64,000 bases of DNA, taken from assembly GCA_018649885.1 (NCBI GenBank), contig JABIHA010000020.1:1-64000 (forward strand), read 5' to 3'. Below are positions 8,161-17,344 of this stretch, piece by piece. Each line of letters opens with the position of its first letter. Position 1 is the stretch's first letter. This stretch comes from Bacteriovoracaceae bacterium. GTDB lineage: Bacteria > Bdellovibrionota > Bacteriovoracia > Bacteriovoracales > Bacteriovoracaceae. Under the pieces are notes generated by a model. That model was not told the origin of the DNA. It saw only the letters and a list, made by a program, of their open reading frames with translations, and ran no database searches. A program made the translations under genes and the position numbers.

Positions 8161-9345
8161 CTAAATAAGCCCCATCCGGATCAGAATATTATCTTCACAC
8201 CACACACCGCCTGCGATGGCAGCGGTGATGGCACTTCTGGTACCATCTCTTTTTTCTAAACTTTTCACTCTATTTAAAAAATCTCCGCCGTAAAACATTT
8301 GGAGTAAATTATTAAATCTGGTAATGCCTTTTTTGATCTCTGCGTTGTAAGAGACAACATTGTCTTCTGAGTTGAGCCAGCATCCTTCATTTTCAAGAGA
8401 ATAGACAATATTTTGGGAGAGAAGTTTAGCAGACATTAAAGACACGTGAACTCCTGAAGAAAAAACAGGATCGAGAAAACTCATCGAGTCCCCCACACTC
8501 CCCCACCTTTCGCCTACAAAACTATCACACTTATAAGAATAGTTTGAGACCACTTTAAATTCACTGGATCTGTTAGCGCTAGACATCAGCTCACTGAGCC
8601 AGCTATTTTTATCAATAATAGCTGTAAAAGCACCTTCAGGATCAGAAATCTCAGGCAAATTTGTCCTGCTTGAAACAATTCCCACTGAGGTTGAACCATC
8701 TTCAAAAGGAATAAGCCAGGCCCAGGAATTGTCATGAAGGATTCCGATGGTGATATCTCCTCTATCTCTTAAATTGTCTCTACTAACCCCCTCAAAGTGG
8801 GCATAGATGGAAAAGTTGTTGTAGTACAATTCATTTTTTTCTTTGCTTTCAAACTTTCTGAGAATTTGAGATTTCCCCCCAGTTGCATCGACGATAAATT
8901 TTGAGCGGTACTGTCCCTTATCTGTTGTGACCATCACACCTTCAAGATTAATCTCAAGGTCACAAAACTCTTCTGGCTGATGCACTTCCACGCCGGCCTT
9001 GATAGCATGGTTTAAAAAATCATGATCAAATTGCGCTCTTTGAACTTCATAAGCGTGTGGGTACGCAGCCTTTCCCCCATCAGAGAAATCAAAGTAGATG
9101 GAATCACCTTGCCTAGAATCAATAAAGAGCGCCCCTTTTTTCTTCAAATAATTCCCAGAGGCCAAAACTTTATCAAAACCTAAGTCCTCAAAAACTTCCA
9201 TGGAAAAGGGAAGTAGTGACTCGCCTATTTGAAACCTTGGAAAGTTTGATTTTTCGAGGAGTAAAACGCGTTTGCCTTGTTTATGAACGTATTGTGCTGT
9301 TGCAGCTCCTGCCGGACCACCACCTACGACAATTAAATCATACAT
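8161..9345 (-). CDS. FAD-dependent halogenase-like oxidoreductase
   Basis: About 394 residues. It begins with a Rossmann FAD motif (VVGGGPAGAATAQ), then FPRFQIGESLLP, and carries WAWLIP near residue 210, matching the WxWxIP motif of flavin-dependent halogenases. KKKGALF near 70 lies where phenol-type halogenases have a conserved basic patch. Non-halogenating relatives exist, so chlorination or bromination of the aryl head group is inference. AAGGAG favours the second ATG (9345) over 9351. It is the last gene of the minus block of the polyene cluster, following the FabI-like gene. Confidence 0.75.
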   Translation of the reverse strand: MYDLIVVGGGPAGAATAQYVHKQGKRVLLLEKSNFPRFQIGESLLPFSMEVFEDLGFDKVLASGNYLKKKGALFIDSRQGDSIYFDFSDGGKAAYPHAYEVQRAQFDHDFLNHAIKAGVEVHQPEEFCDLEINLEGVMVTTDKGQYRSKFIVDATGGKSQILRKFESKEKNELYYNNFSIYAHFEGVSRDNLRDRGDITIGILHDNSWAWLIPFEDGSTSVGIVSSRTNLPEISDPEGAFTAIIDKNSWLSELMSSANRSSEFKVVSNYSYKCDSFVGERWGSVGDSMSFLDPVFSSGVHVSLMSAKLLSQNIVYSLENEGCWLNSEDNVVSYNAEIKKGITRFNNLLQMFYGGDFLNRVKSLEKRDGTRSAITAAIAGGVWCEDNILIRMGLI

Positions 9346-9356
9346 CTTCATCTCCT

Positions 9357-10130
9357 TCAGGAAAGCTTACTTTGTTTAATAATTGATATGCCTGAATCCA
9401 CAAAAATATTTTGCCCAGTAACTGAGCGAGAGTGCTCTGAGCACAAGTACAACGCCGCCGAGGCAACATCGTCTTGATCAATATTTCTTCTCAGTGGAGA
9501 ATAGTCTTCCACTTGTTGTAAAAAATCAGAAAAACTGGGAATACCAAAGGCGGCAAGAGTTTTTACAGGCCCTGCCGATATTGTGTTAACTCTAATACCC
9601 TCTTGCCCCAAATCATCGGCCAAATAGCGGGCTGAAGCCTGCAAAGCTGCTTTGGCAACTCCCATGACCCCATAGCCTTGTAGAACTTTATCGGCTCCCA
9701 TATAAGTCATCCCAATGATTGAACCATCACGATTTATCATAGACCTTAATTTTTGTGACAAAGCAATGAGGCTATAGCTTGAAATATCTAAGCACTTTCT
9801 AAACCCCTCTCGAGAGGTTTGATGAAAGCGACAGGTAAGCTCACGGGCATCTGCAAAGGCAATAGAATGAACAAGAAAATCAAATGTACCAAACTCATCT
9901 TTCACAGTTTGTGACAACTGATCCAATTCACTATCTGAGGTGATATCCGTTTTAACTACAAACTTAGCTTCCATTTCTTTAGCAAGAGGAACTACCCTTT
10001 TTGTATTAGAGTCATGAAAGTAGCTGATTCCTACACTCGCCCCATTTTTGGTAAGAGATTGTGCAATCGCCGTGGCGATTGAGTTTTTATTGGCAAGCCC
10101 TGTAATTAACGCCTTCTTCCCTCTAAGCAT
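9357..10130 (-). CDS. FabI-like enoyl-ACP reductase (SDR)
   Basis: From ATG 10130 the protein has 257 residues and is closely FabI-like: LITGLANKNSIA cofactor loop, VHSIAFA, the YxxxxxxK pair at about Y153/K160 in GYGVMGVAK, and ISAGPVKTLAA. ATG overlaps the stop of the deacetylase gene by eight bases (ATGCTTAG), showing translational coupling. FabI reduces enoyl-ACP to acyl-ACP. That step would destroy a conjugated polyene, so this copy may act on a saturated part of the product or be recruited for another reduction. The housekeeping copy could be elsewhere. Confidence 0.85.
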   Translation of the reverse strand: MLRGKKALITGLANKNSIATAIAQSLTKNGASVGISYFHDSNTKRVVPLAKEMEAKFVVKTDITSDSELDQLSQTVKDEFGTFDFLVHSIAFADARELTCRFHQTSREGFRKCLDISSYSLIALSQKLRSMINRDGSIIGMTYMGADKVLQGYGVMGVAKAALQASARYLADDLGQEGIRVNTISAGPVKTLAAFGIPSFSDFLQQVEDYSPLRRNIDQDDVASAALYLCSEHSRSVTGQNIFVDSGISIIKQSKLS

Positions 10131-10839
10131 TTTGAACACTGCCTCTTTGAATATACTCATCACTTAGACGACCAAATTCAAAACCGCGTTCTTTCATGTG
10201 CACAATGAATTTTTCAAGCTCCCCTACGAAATGCTCAGCTCCCCTATGTGAATCGTGCATTAAGATAATGTCACCTGAGCGAATATTTTCAATTTTCTTT
10301 AAACTCCGTTTAAAATCAAAGGCCAGGAGTGTATCGTAAAAACGAATATTCCAGCCAATAAGAGGCACCTTCAATTTTCTTAGAGCAATTTTCAACTCAG
10401 GAGTACGAATTCCTACTGGTGGTCTAAAGCCGATGGGTCCCACATTTAGGTGCTTTCGAATGACCTGCTCTCCGCCACTGATCCATCTCTTTATGGCACC
10501 GACACCTTTAAAATAGTTCAATGTATGATGGTCATAGGAATGGTTTCCTATACCGTGACCATCACCAATCATTTTGGTCGCCACATCTTTTGTGGATTCA
10601 ATATTTTTTCCTACCAAAAAAAATGTGGAGCAAACCTGGTGCTTTTTCAATAATTCTAATACAAGTGGGGTGCAAAACTCATTAGGCCCATCATCAAAAG
10701 TCAAAAAGATCTTATTTTTTGAATTGGGGATTGTTTTGATACAAGGAGCAAAGAAAGTCTCTTTGAATTCATGAAAAAAACTTTTGAGTCTCTTAAAAAT
10801 AGATTCTAGAATAGCACCTTCCTTCGATTTCTCTTTCAT
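10123..10839 (-). CDS. NodB-type polysaccharide deacetylase
   Basis: A 238-residue CE4/NodB domain with all core motifs: LTFDDGP, GNHSYDHHTL (metal His pair), FRPPVG, IGWNIRFYD and DIILMHD. No signal peptide is obvious, though a short basic/hydrophobic start exists. ATG 10839 is chosen; an in-frame TTG at 10863 is possible. It overlaps the chain-length-factor gene upstream and the FabI-like gene downstream, so it belongs to the pigment operon. It may deacetylate an N-acetyl sugar attached by the cluster glycosyltransferase; this is inference. Confidence 0.82.
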   Translation of the reverse strand: MKEKSKEGAILESIFKRLKSFFHEFKETFFAPCIKTIPNSKNKIFLTFDDGPNEFCTPLVLELLKKHQVCSTFFLVGKNIESTKDVATKMIGDGHGIGNHSYDHHTLNYFKGVGAIKRWISGGEQVIRKHLNVGPIGFRPPVGIRTPELKIALRKLKVPLIGWNIRFYDTLLAFDFKRSLKKIENIRSGDIILMHDSHRGAEHFVGELEKFIVHMKERGFEFGRLSDEYIQRGSVQNA

Positions 10840-11527
10840 AGGGAAATGAATTTCCACTATCAACTGTTTTTATAAAATCTAAAAGTGCAGAGCTATCGAT
10901 TCTTGTAGTCATAGAAATCTTATTTTCCTCATTGTATTCAACAGAAAAAACTCCCATCTTTTGTACCTCTAGTCCATTTTGGGTAGCAAACTCTGGAAGA
11001 GCAAAAATGGCCAGACTAACAGTGGGCCTTGAGGGATCACTACCACTAAAATTTGAAAAGCAGCTCTCAAGCTCACGAGGGATACAATCAAAACATATGG
11101 CCATGACGATATTACATCTTCCGGCCGCAATTAAATCAGCTGACGCCTCAAGACACTTCTCTCCACTTAAAATTCCATGGCTAATGGTCATGCCAATGCC
11201 CCCCAGATTAAACTCTGTGGATACAAGACCTAAAACAGAGTTGTGGAGACTATTTTGAAAAATAGTAGGGCTATAAATTCCCTTTTCTTTAAATTTTTTA
11301 AAAAATGAAAGGGTTTGAGACAACTCTCCATGAGTTGTTCCTGCCACTACAGCTAACTCGTCTTCAATATGGTCAATTTTATCTTTTAAGGAGTTGATCG
11401 CACTCGAAACAATAGTTTTTGCTGCCACCATTAAAGGAGTCGCGCGCCTATTTTCGCGGGAATTTAAAATATGTTGATCAATACTTTCAACTTCAATACT
11501 AGCAGTGTGAACCAAGGATAAATTCAT
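10793..11527 (-). CDS. Chain-length-factor-like ketosynthase partner (PF13723 type, ApeC-like)
   Basis: A 244-residue protein resembling the short beta-ketoacyl-synthase-like subunits of aryl polyene clusters: THGELSQTLSFF, then SPTIFQNSLHNSVLGL, typical of PF13723. No catalytic Cys is visible at the nucleophile position (TISHGILSGEK). In Xenorhabdus such a protein (ApeC) forms a heterodimer with the active KS ApeO. Its ATG overlaps the stop of the KS gene upstream by four bases (ATGA), fitting a KS/CLF pair made in equal amounts. Confidence 0.75.
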   Translation of the reverse strand: MNLSLVHTASIEVESIDQHILNSRENRRATPLMVAAKTIVSSAINSLKDKIDHIEDELAVVAGTTHGELSQTLSFFKKFKEKGIYSPTIFQNSLHNSVLGLVSTEFNLGGIGMTISHGILSGEKCLEASADLIAAGRCNIVMAICFDCIPRELESCFSNFSGSDPSRPTVSLAIFALPEFATQNGLEVQKMGVFSVEYNEENKISMTTRIDSSALLDFIKTVDSGNSFPYEREIEGRCYSRIYF

Positions 11528-12696
11528 ACTCTCACCCTTCCCAGAAGTACTGAGGAATTCATTCCTCCAAAACCCAGAGTTGACTTGAGAATATAATCAC
11601 CGTTCAAAGGCCTTGGATCATTTAAAACTACATTCTGAGTAATTTTACTATCCACCACCGAAGTGTTTGCTGACTGAGGAAAATGCCCATTAACAAAACA
11701 ATATGCTGCGAGAGAGGTTTCAAGTATCCCAGAAGCAGCAAGTGTGTGACCATGAATGGCCTTAGTAGATGATACGAATACCAAAGACTCTTCTCCAAAA
11801 ATGCTTTTTAGGGCATTTGATTCAGAAATATCATTGGCCGGAGATGCTGTCCCATGAAGATGAGCGTAGTGAACTTCACTTGCACTCACTTTAGAATATT
11901 TTAGATTTGCTCGTATTGATTTTTCTAGTCCCTCTCCATTTGGTTCAGGAGAAGTCATATGATACCCATCTAGGAAAAAATCAGCTGCCATAATTTGAGC
12001 TGTGGCCCCAACTTTATTTGAAGACAATAGCAGTGCTGCTGCCCCCTCTGCCAAATTTATTCCCGATCTGTTTTGATCAAAAGGTTTGCACAGATCCTCA
12101 GAAATTAACTTGAGTGATCTAAAGCCATTTAAAATTAATTGGCACAAAACCTCTGCTCCAACGACCAGGCAATTTTTAACCTTACCCGTGCGAATCCAGT
12201 CTCCGGCAATAGAAATCGCTTGCCCTCCAGCTGCACAAGCGCTTGTGACTAATAATGAAGGCCCAGTGTGTCCAAGAATTTCTCTGAGAGCAAAAAGATA
12301 CATACCAAGAGGTTCATCATCTAAATTCGCCTTCATACTTTGGTCAGCAATGCTGTTAATTAAGCTATCTTCCCAGTTTTCTATGAGCCCAGAGGTCGTG
12401 GCCACAATAAGACCATCGCACGCTGGATCGAATGAATCCATGCCAGCAGTTTCTAGGGCCTGCGATATGGCATTAAGAGACATTTTTAGGATTTTGGAGT
12501 TGGCGGAACTTCCGCTCTCTAATTTTTTCTGGAATCTATGTGTAAGATCTGCAAGATGATCACCATCAACAAAACCTACACCGGAGACAATACCACTTTT
12601 AGCTTTAAGGCAGTTTAAAAACAGCTCTTCTGTAGAAAAGCCGCTGGTGGAGATGACTCCAGAACCTTTGATAAAGATGCCATTAGGTTCACTCAT
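11524..12696 (-). CDS. Beta-ketoacyl-ACP synthase (ApeO-like)
   Basis: A 390-residue KAS II-type condensing enzyme with an intact Cys-His-His triad: TSACAAGG (about C154), HGTASPAND (about H281) and IHGHTLAASG (about H317). It should elongate the ACP-bound polyene with malonyl units. It follows the ACP gene by two bases and is translationally coupled to the CLF-like gene, so it probably works as KS/CLF heterodimer. Confidence 0.88.
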   Translation of the reverse strand: MSEPNGIFIKGSGVISTSGFSTEELFLNCLKAKSGIVSGVGFVDGDHLADLTHRFQKKLESGSSANSKILKMSLNAISQALETAGMDSFDPACDGLIVATTSGLIENWEDSLINSIADQSMKANLDDEPLGMYLFALREILGHTGPSLLVTSACAAGGQAISIAGDWIRTGKVKNCLVVGAEVLCQLILNGFRSLKLISEDLCKPFDQNRSGINLAEGAAALLLSSNKVGATAQIMAADFFLDGYHMTSPEPNGEGLEKSIRANLKYSKVSASEVHYAHLHGTASPANDISESNALKSIFGEESLVFVSSTKAIHGHTLAASGILETSLAAYCFVNGHFPQSANTSVVDSKITQNVVLNDPRPLNGDYILKSTLGFGGMNSSVLLGRVRV

Positions 12697-12698
12697 GA

Positions 12699-12986
12699 TT
12701 AATTAGTTTTTTGGGAAATAAACTCGGAAATTGAATTAAGACTTCTAAAATACTTGGCGCCTTCTTCAGCGTCTTTAACTTTTACTCCGTATTTATCTTC
12801 TACGGCCGTAACGGCTTCCAAAATATCAATAGAATCTAAATGAAGTGGCGCCTCAGTAAGTGGATCATCTGCGCCAACACTTGCGGGATCAACTTCTACC
12901 AGGCCCACTGCCTCAATAATATGGGTCGCGAGTTCAAGGGTATCTATTTTGCTTGGCGCCTTTGTAGAATCACTGCTTTTTTCCAT
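12699..12986 (-). CDS. Acyl carrier protein
   Basis: A 95-residue acidic ACP with the phosphopantetheine site LHLDSIDILE. GAGAG lies just before the ATG. First gene of the minus block and only two bases from the KS, so it is the likely carrier for starter or growing chain. The cluster has a second ACP at 24257. No phosphopantetheinyl transferase is seen in the window. Confidence 0.9.
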   Translation of the reverse strand: MEKSSDSTKAPSKIDTLELATHIIEAVGLVEVDPASVGADDPLTEAPLHLDSIDILEAVTAVEDKYGVKVKDAEEGAKYFRSLNSISEFISQKTN

Positions 12987-13090
12987 AGCTCTCTCTTGGT
13001 CATGTAAGTATTAAGGTATATTTGACCTAATAAAAGTATCAGAAGCTAAATAAAAAAGATAAAATTTAATTTTTCAACACAAAGACCGCT
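12987..13090. promoter_or_regulatory. Divergent promoter region of the polyene cluster
   Basis: A 104-base AT-rich gap between two divergent cluster operons, so it must hold both promoters unless transcription enters from outside. TTGACC at 13022-13027 with TAAATA 19 bases later is a weak plus-strand candidate. No confident minus-strand pair was found. Confidence 0.4.
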
Positions 13091-13669
13091 ATGCGCCGAG
13101 TAATAATTATTCTCATAACAACACTGAGCTGTTTTCAGCTCTATGGAAAAGAGCTCTCTGAGCTCAATCATTTTCTCAAGCGCTACGGCAATTTTAAAAA
13201 ACTCAGTGCCAATTTTAAGGGTGAAAAATTTCTCAAAAGATTCGATGCTACCATCAAAAGTGAAGGAAAACTGATAGTTAACCGTCCGGACAGTTTGACA
13301 TGGAAGATTTTAAGGCCTGTTCCCACTACCTACGAGTTCACAAAAAATTCCCTCAAAATATTTGAAGATGGAAAACTTTCTCAAAATCTTGATATAGCGA
13401 AGCTTGGACCGGGGGCACATAAATCCATTGGTGGACTCATGGCATGGCTAAAGCTCGACTCAAAAACCATTGAAAAATACTATTTCGTATCGAGAAGTGG
13501 AAAAGATCAGTTTAGCTTTACCTACAAAGAAAGTGATCCTCCCTTTAAAAAGATTTTAGCGACACTGGCCCCAAAAGGGTATATCTCAAAAGTCGAAATT
13601 ACAGAGCTCTCAGGTGACGTGCTCACTCTGACTTTTGAAAGGCCTGAAATTATTCGTGAAAAGATTTAA
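13091..13669 (+). CDS. LolA-like outer-membrane lipoprotein carrier
   Basis: A 192-residue periplasmic protein with a signal peptide (IIILITTLSCFQLYG) and the LolA-like beta pattern (SANFKGEKFLKRFDATIKSEGKLIVNRPDSLTWKI, here noted in parts). LolA-like proteins recur in aryl polyene, flexirubin and xanthomonadin clusters, where they are thought to carry the lipid-linked pigment to the outer membrane. Its 3' end overlaps the MMPL gene, so the two are coupled. Confidence 0.75.
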   Translation: MRRVIIILITTLSCFQLYGKELSELNHFLKRYGNFKKLSANFKGEKFLKRFDATIKSEGKLIVNRPDSLTWKILRPVPTTYEFTKNSLKIFEDGKLSQNLDIAKLGPGAHKSIGGLMAWLKLDSKTIEKYYFVSRSGKDQFSFTYKESDPPFKKILATLAPKGYISKVEITELSGDVLTLTFERPEIIREKI

Positions 13670-15764
13670 TCTACTGCTCTCCCTTTTTTTACTTGTGGCC
13701 ACCATCAAACTGGGATTATTTAGTAGTATTAAATCTGATCAAAGTATATTCTTCCCCGCAAAAATTTTCCAAAAATTAACTGAGTTACAGAAATTTAAAT
13801 ATAATAGATGGAATTTACTTTTAATCCCCAGTACTACAAAAGTGAAATGCGGACGTCTCAAAAAAGAGTTTTCTGGGTTTATTGATTCCGTTTTTTGTCA
13901 TGGTGAGCTCAGCTCATTTGGAAATTATATAGGGGACTGGAGCCAGGATATAATCTACCGCCAACCTTTTTTGGGTAAGGCCGACTTACTCAATAGGCAA
14001 AATAGATCCCTTTCAAAGCTCTCTTTGCCTCTGGGGGCTGATTCTGAAGAAATCATTAATTTATATGCCAGTGATCCTCTTGAGGCCTATGTAGATTTAA
14101 TTGAAATCGTAAAAAAAGGAAACAAGGCCTTCGGTAGTGGATTTCAATCAGTTTCAGTAGAAGGCAACAAATTCAATATCTACCCCATCCTTCCCAACTT
14201 CCCTGTTAAAGATGAACTCAAATTAACGACTCTTATGAACACCATTAAAAGTAGCTTTCCAAAAGCTTTGGTCATTGGCCCCTTTGGTGCTAGCTTTCGA
14301 AATATGGTGCGAATTAAAAAAGATATCACCATGGTTTCGGTTGTCGGTGCCATCATTTTTTTCTTCTATTTTACCTTCAATTTTATCAAAGAAGGTACTC
14401 AGTTTTTTAGAGTACTACCTGTCCTGGTAAATTCATTACTGCTTGCCATCATTTTTAATTACCTGATTTTTGGCCAGATCCACGGAGTGGTTTTGGCCTT
14501 CTCGCCTACCCTTATTGGACTGGGACTAGATTATGCTTTTCACAGACTTTATGGCCATGAAAAGCGCGCTAGCTGGCGTGCCAACTTCTCGGGCTGGGTC
14601 ACAAGCCTTATTGTACTACTTTGTTTATCCTTTAGTGATGTTCCATTTATAAAACAGTTTTCCATGCTACTGGCCACAGGTTTAACATTTTCATTGGTGC
14701 TCTTTTACTTAGAGCTTGAGGTCTTTTCATCATTTACTCCACTTATGGGAGCTGTGAAAATCCCAAAAAACAACTTCTTTTTTAAAGCTTCCATACCCAT
14801 TTTAATTCTATGCTCTACACTCTTTTTCTTTAAGACCAACTTCTCCTTGAGCTTAAACGGACTTGAGTATGTCACCAGTGAGATTCAAAATACCAGAAGG
14901 TCTATTTTTGGTCAGAAAAATTTTCCCAAGCCCACCTTCTTAATTGATAGCAAAAAAGATATGGCCAGGGTTTTATCGAGAAAAACTCCTCACCCAAGTA
15001 TTAGCGTCGCCAATTTCTTCCCAACACAGGCCGTGGCAAAGGTGAATTTAAATTCTTGGGCCCAGGAGTTTAATACTGAGGGTATTATTCAATCAAAAAT
15101 CTTTAATCCCTATTTTGAGAATTTTTCTACTCATTTAAAACAGGCCCCCAGCATCGAGCTCGCCATATCCCAAGGAAGGTCATACTTTAGTGATCTGCTT
15201 TCTAAAGATTCAATCTTAAGTGTCTTTTTCATTGAAAATGATAGTCTTGCTAGCTTTAAAGAAATATTTCCCCAATCATTTTCACTGGGGGAGATTGCCG
15301 ATTCATTCCCTCGTCTTCTAAAAAATGAGTTAAAACTAGTTTTTCCTATTTCCCTAATATTAATCCTACTCTATCTCTTTGTGTATTTTCATTTTTCTAT
15401 TAAAAAAACGATTTTCTCAATTCTCCCCTTTTTAACGGGTCTAGGACTTCAGGCAATAGGAGTCTTATTTCTAAAAGAAGGGGCGAGCTTTGTTTTCCTC
15501 GTGGGCACTCTGATCGTTTACGGTCTAAGTGTAGATTATGGAATTTTTGCTGTGAGCTCACTTGAGTCAACGAAGGAAGACCATCGATACGCAGAGCTTG
15601 GAATTTGGCATGCAGGAATTTCAACACTACTTGGCATGATTCCACTTCTATTGGCATCTCATCCAGTTCTTTTTCAGTTAGGACTTTCTTGCAGCTTAGG
15701 AATTATAGGGCCACTCATATGCGCGGTCTATGGAATCCCTCTTCTTAAAAGGTACGCCGTATGA
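13635..15764 (+). CDS. MMPL/RND-type exporter
   Basis: A roughly 700-residue membrane protein in the two-repeat MMPL layout: one N-terminal helix, a large periplasmic loop, then helices with GLGLDYAFHRLYG, and the same again with GLSVDYGIF near the C-terminus. These Asp-bearing helices are the family's proton-relay region. It probably flips or exports the pigment lipid across the inner membrane. The start is unsure: TTG 13635 or GTG 13656, both within the end of the LolA-like gene. It ends with an ATGA overlap with the C45 gene. Confidence 0.85.
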   Translation: MKGLKLFVKRFNLLLSLFLLVATIKLGLFSSIKSDQSIFFPAKIFQKLTELQKFKYNRWNLLLIPSTTKVKCGRLKKEFSGFIDSVFCHGELSSFGNYIGDWSQDIIYRQPFLGKADLLNRQNRSLSKLSLPLGADSEEIINLYASDPLEAYVDLIEIVKKGNKAFGSGFQSVSVEGNKFNIYPILPNFPVKDELKLTTLMNTIKSSFPKALVIGPFGASFRNMVRIKKDITMVSVVGAIIFFFYFTFNFIKEGTQFFRVLPVLVNSLLLAIIFNYLIFGQIHGVVLAFSPTLIGLGLDYAFHRLYGHEKRASWRANFSGWVTSLIVLLCLSFSDVPFIKQFSMLLATGLTFSLVLFYLELEVFSSFTPLMGAVKIPKNNFFFKASIPILILCSTLFFFKTNFSLSLNGLEYVTSEIQNTRRSIFGQKNFPKPTFLIDSKKDMARVLSRKTPHPSISVANFFPTQAVAKVNLNSWAQEFNTEGIIQSKIFNPYFENFSTHLKQAPSIELAISQGRSYFSDLLSKDSILSVFFIENDSLASFKEIFPQSFSLGEIADSFPRLLKNELKLVFPISLILILLYLFVYFHFSIKKTIFSILPFLTGLGLQAIGVLFLKEGASFVFLVGTLIVYGLSVDYGIFAVSSLESTKEDHRYAELGIWHAGISTLLGMIPLLLASHPVLFQLGLSCSLGIIGPLICAVYGIPLLKRYAV

Positions 15765-17344
15765 AAAAAGCACTGATTGTCTTTTTCTCTACCGCTATCA
15801 TCTTTGTGGGACTTACCACTTGGTATTACCAAACTCACAACTACTTCCCCGCTCCAAAGATTGCTGATTTTGAGGAAAAAGTATTGGGCAAAAGCTACAA
15901 CCGAGCAAGTAACGGCCTTCGCCATATCACTTTATTTGGTGGTCCCTTTAAGCGAGGTTTTGATTTCGGTCAACTCACCAAGGAGTCACTCAAAAAACAA
16001 GAGCTGGTTATGGAAGAGCTGCTTCACCAGTTCTTCCCCAACAGCATTGCTCTGAGCGCTTTCAAAGTGGTGGCCTCAATTTGGCTCTACGGCATTGATG
16101 AGCTTATTGATGATGAATTTGTCAGGGAAATGTATGGAGTCTCAAAATGGGGATATCATAAGCTAGATTATCTGAGTGACTCACTCACCAGGCAAGTCTC
16201 CTATCACCTGCTTCACGAAATAGGACAAATGTTTGTAGATTACAACAAGCAAGATATGGGCTGTAGTGTGTTCTCAATTAAAAACGGTAGTCAGTTTATC
16301 ATAGGAAGAAATTTTGACTTTGATGCCCATGAGATTTTTGAGAAAGAAAAATTACTCAAATGGGTTTTTCCAGATCAGGGCATTCCCTTTGTCAGTGTCA
16401 GCTGGCCTGGAATGGTGGGCTCTGTTACAGGTGTCAACAAAGCTGGCATTTACGCCTCTATCAATGCAGCGGGAAGCTCAGACTTTGGCCGCATCGGCAC
16501 CCCTACAACTCTTCTTCTCACTAAAGTATTACAAAGAGCGCCAAGTATTGAGGCGGCGATTAAAACCATTGAAGCCGCTCAAACCTTTATTACTGATATC
16601 TTTGTCATTGCCGATAGAAAAAATGGACGAGTAGTGGCAATAGAAAAATCTCCCAGTCGTTTTTCTGTACGTGAGCTTGGTAGTGACCAAGTTGTCACCA
16701 ATCACCTTCTCACAAGTATATTTCAAGACGACCAAACGAACTCAGACAGACAGACAAATCTCACCACCCTGAAAAGATACAATAGAGGCCTAGAACTACT
16801 TGGCCTGGGTAAACCATTCCACATAAAAACTATTGCCTCTTTTTTGAGAGACAAAAAGCTTGTGGGGAATAGGCAAACCTACCTAGGTCATAAGGCCTCA
16901 ATCAATCCGCTGATCGCCTCTCACTCTGTAATCTACCAAAGTGCAAGTGACACTCTCTTTGTAAACGAAGGTCCCAATACAGCGGGGAAATACTTTGGGT
17001 ACAATTTAAAGGCCAGCTTTGAAAATAAAAGACCTATTTTGACCAGCTTTATTGAAAAAGACATGGAGCTATCTGCCCAAAAAATAGAAAATGTTAAGCG
17101 TGCAGTGGTTTTGGCAGACGAAGGAATCTCACTAGTTAAAACCGATTGTCCTATGGCAGGAGAACGCCTGAAGCTTTCAAAACAAAAATACCCTGAGCAT
17201 GAAAATGTAAAACTATTAGAGGCCCTGGTAGAAAAGTACTGCAAAAAAAACCTGCAAAAGAGCTCCCAGTTATTTAAAGAGCTGATTCGATCAAACCCTG
17301 CCTACCATAATCAGAGCAAAAGATATCAAAATGAAATTAATTAA
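15761..17344 (+). CDS. C45-family Ntn-hydrolase/acyltransferase
   Basis: A 527-residue protein with one N-terminal membrane or signal segment (ALIVFFSTAIIFVGLTTWYY). QDMGCSVF near C168 fits the autoproteolytic Cys nucleophile of C45 (penicillin acyl-transferase type) enzymes, followed by IGRNFDFD and INAAGSSDFG. It would cleave itself before C168 and then hydrolyse or transfer an amide/ester acyl group, probably in the periplasm. ATGA overlap with the exporter and 14-base overlap with the lipoprotein gene place it in the export block. Confidence 0.8.
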   Translation: MKKALIVFFSTAIIFVGLTTWYYQTHNYFPAPKIADFEEKVLGKSYNRASNGLRHITLFGGPFKRGFDFGQLTKESLKKQELVMEELLHQFFPNSIALSAFKVVASIWLYGIDELIDDEFVREMYGVSKWGYHKLDYLSDSLTRQVSYHLLHEIGQMFVDYNKQDMGCSVFSIKNGSQFIIGRNFDFDAHEIFEKEKLLKWVFPDQGIPFVSVSWPGMVGSVTGVNKAGIYASINAAGSSDFGRIGTPTTLLLTKVLQRAPSIEAAIKTIEAAQTFITDIFVIADRKNGRVVAIEKSPSRFSVRELGSDQVVTNHLLTSIFQDDQTNSDRQTNLTTLKRYNRGLELLGLGKPFHIKTIASFLRDKKLVGNRQTYLGHKASINPLIASHSVIYQSASDTLFVNEGPNTAGKYFGYNLKASFENKRPILTSFIEKDMELSAQKIENVKRAVVLADEGISLVKTDCPMAGERLKLSKQKYPEHENVKLLEALVEKYCKKNLQKSSQLFKELIRSNPAYHNQSKRYQNEIN

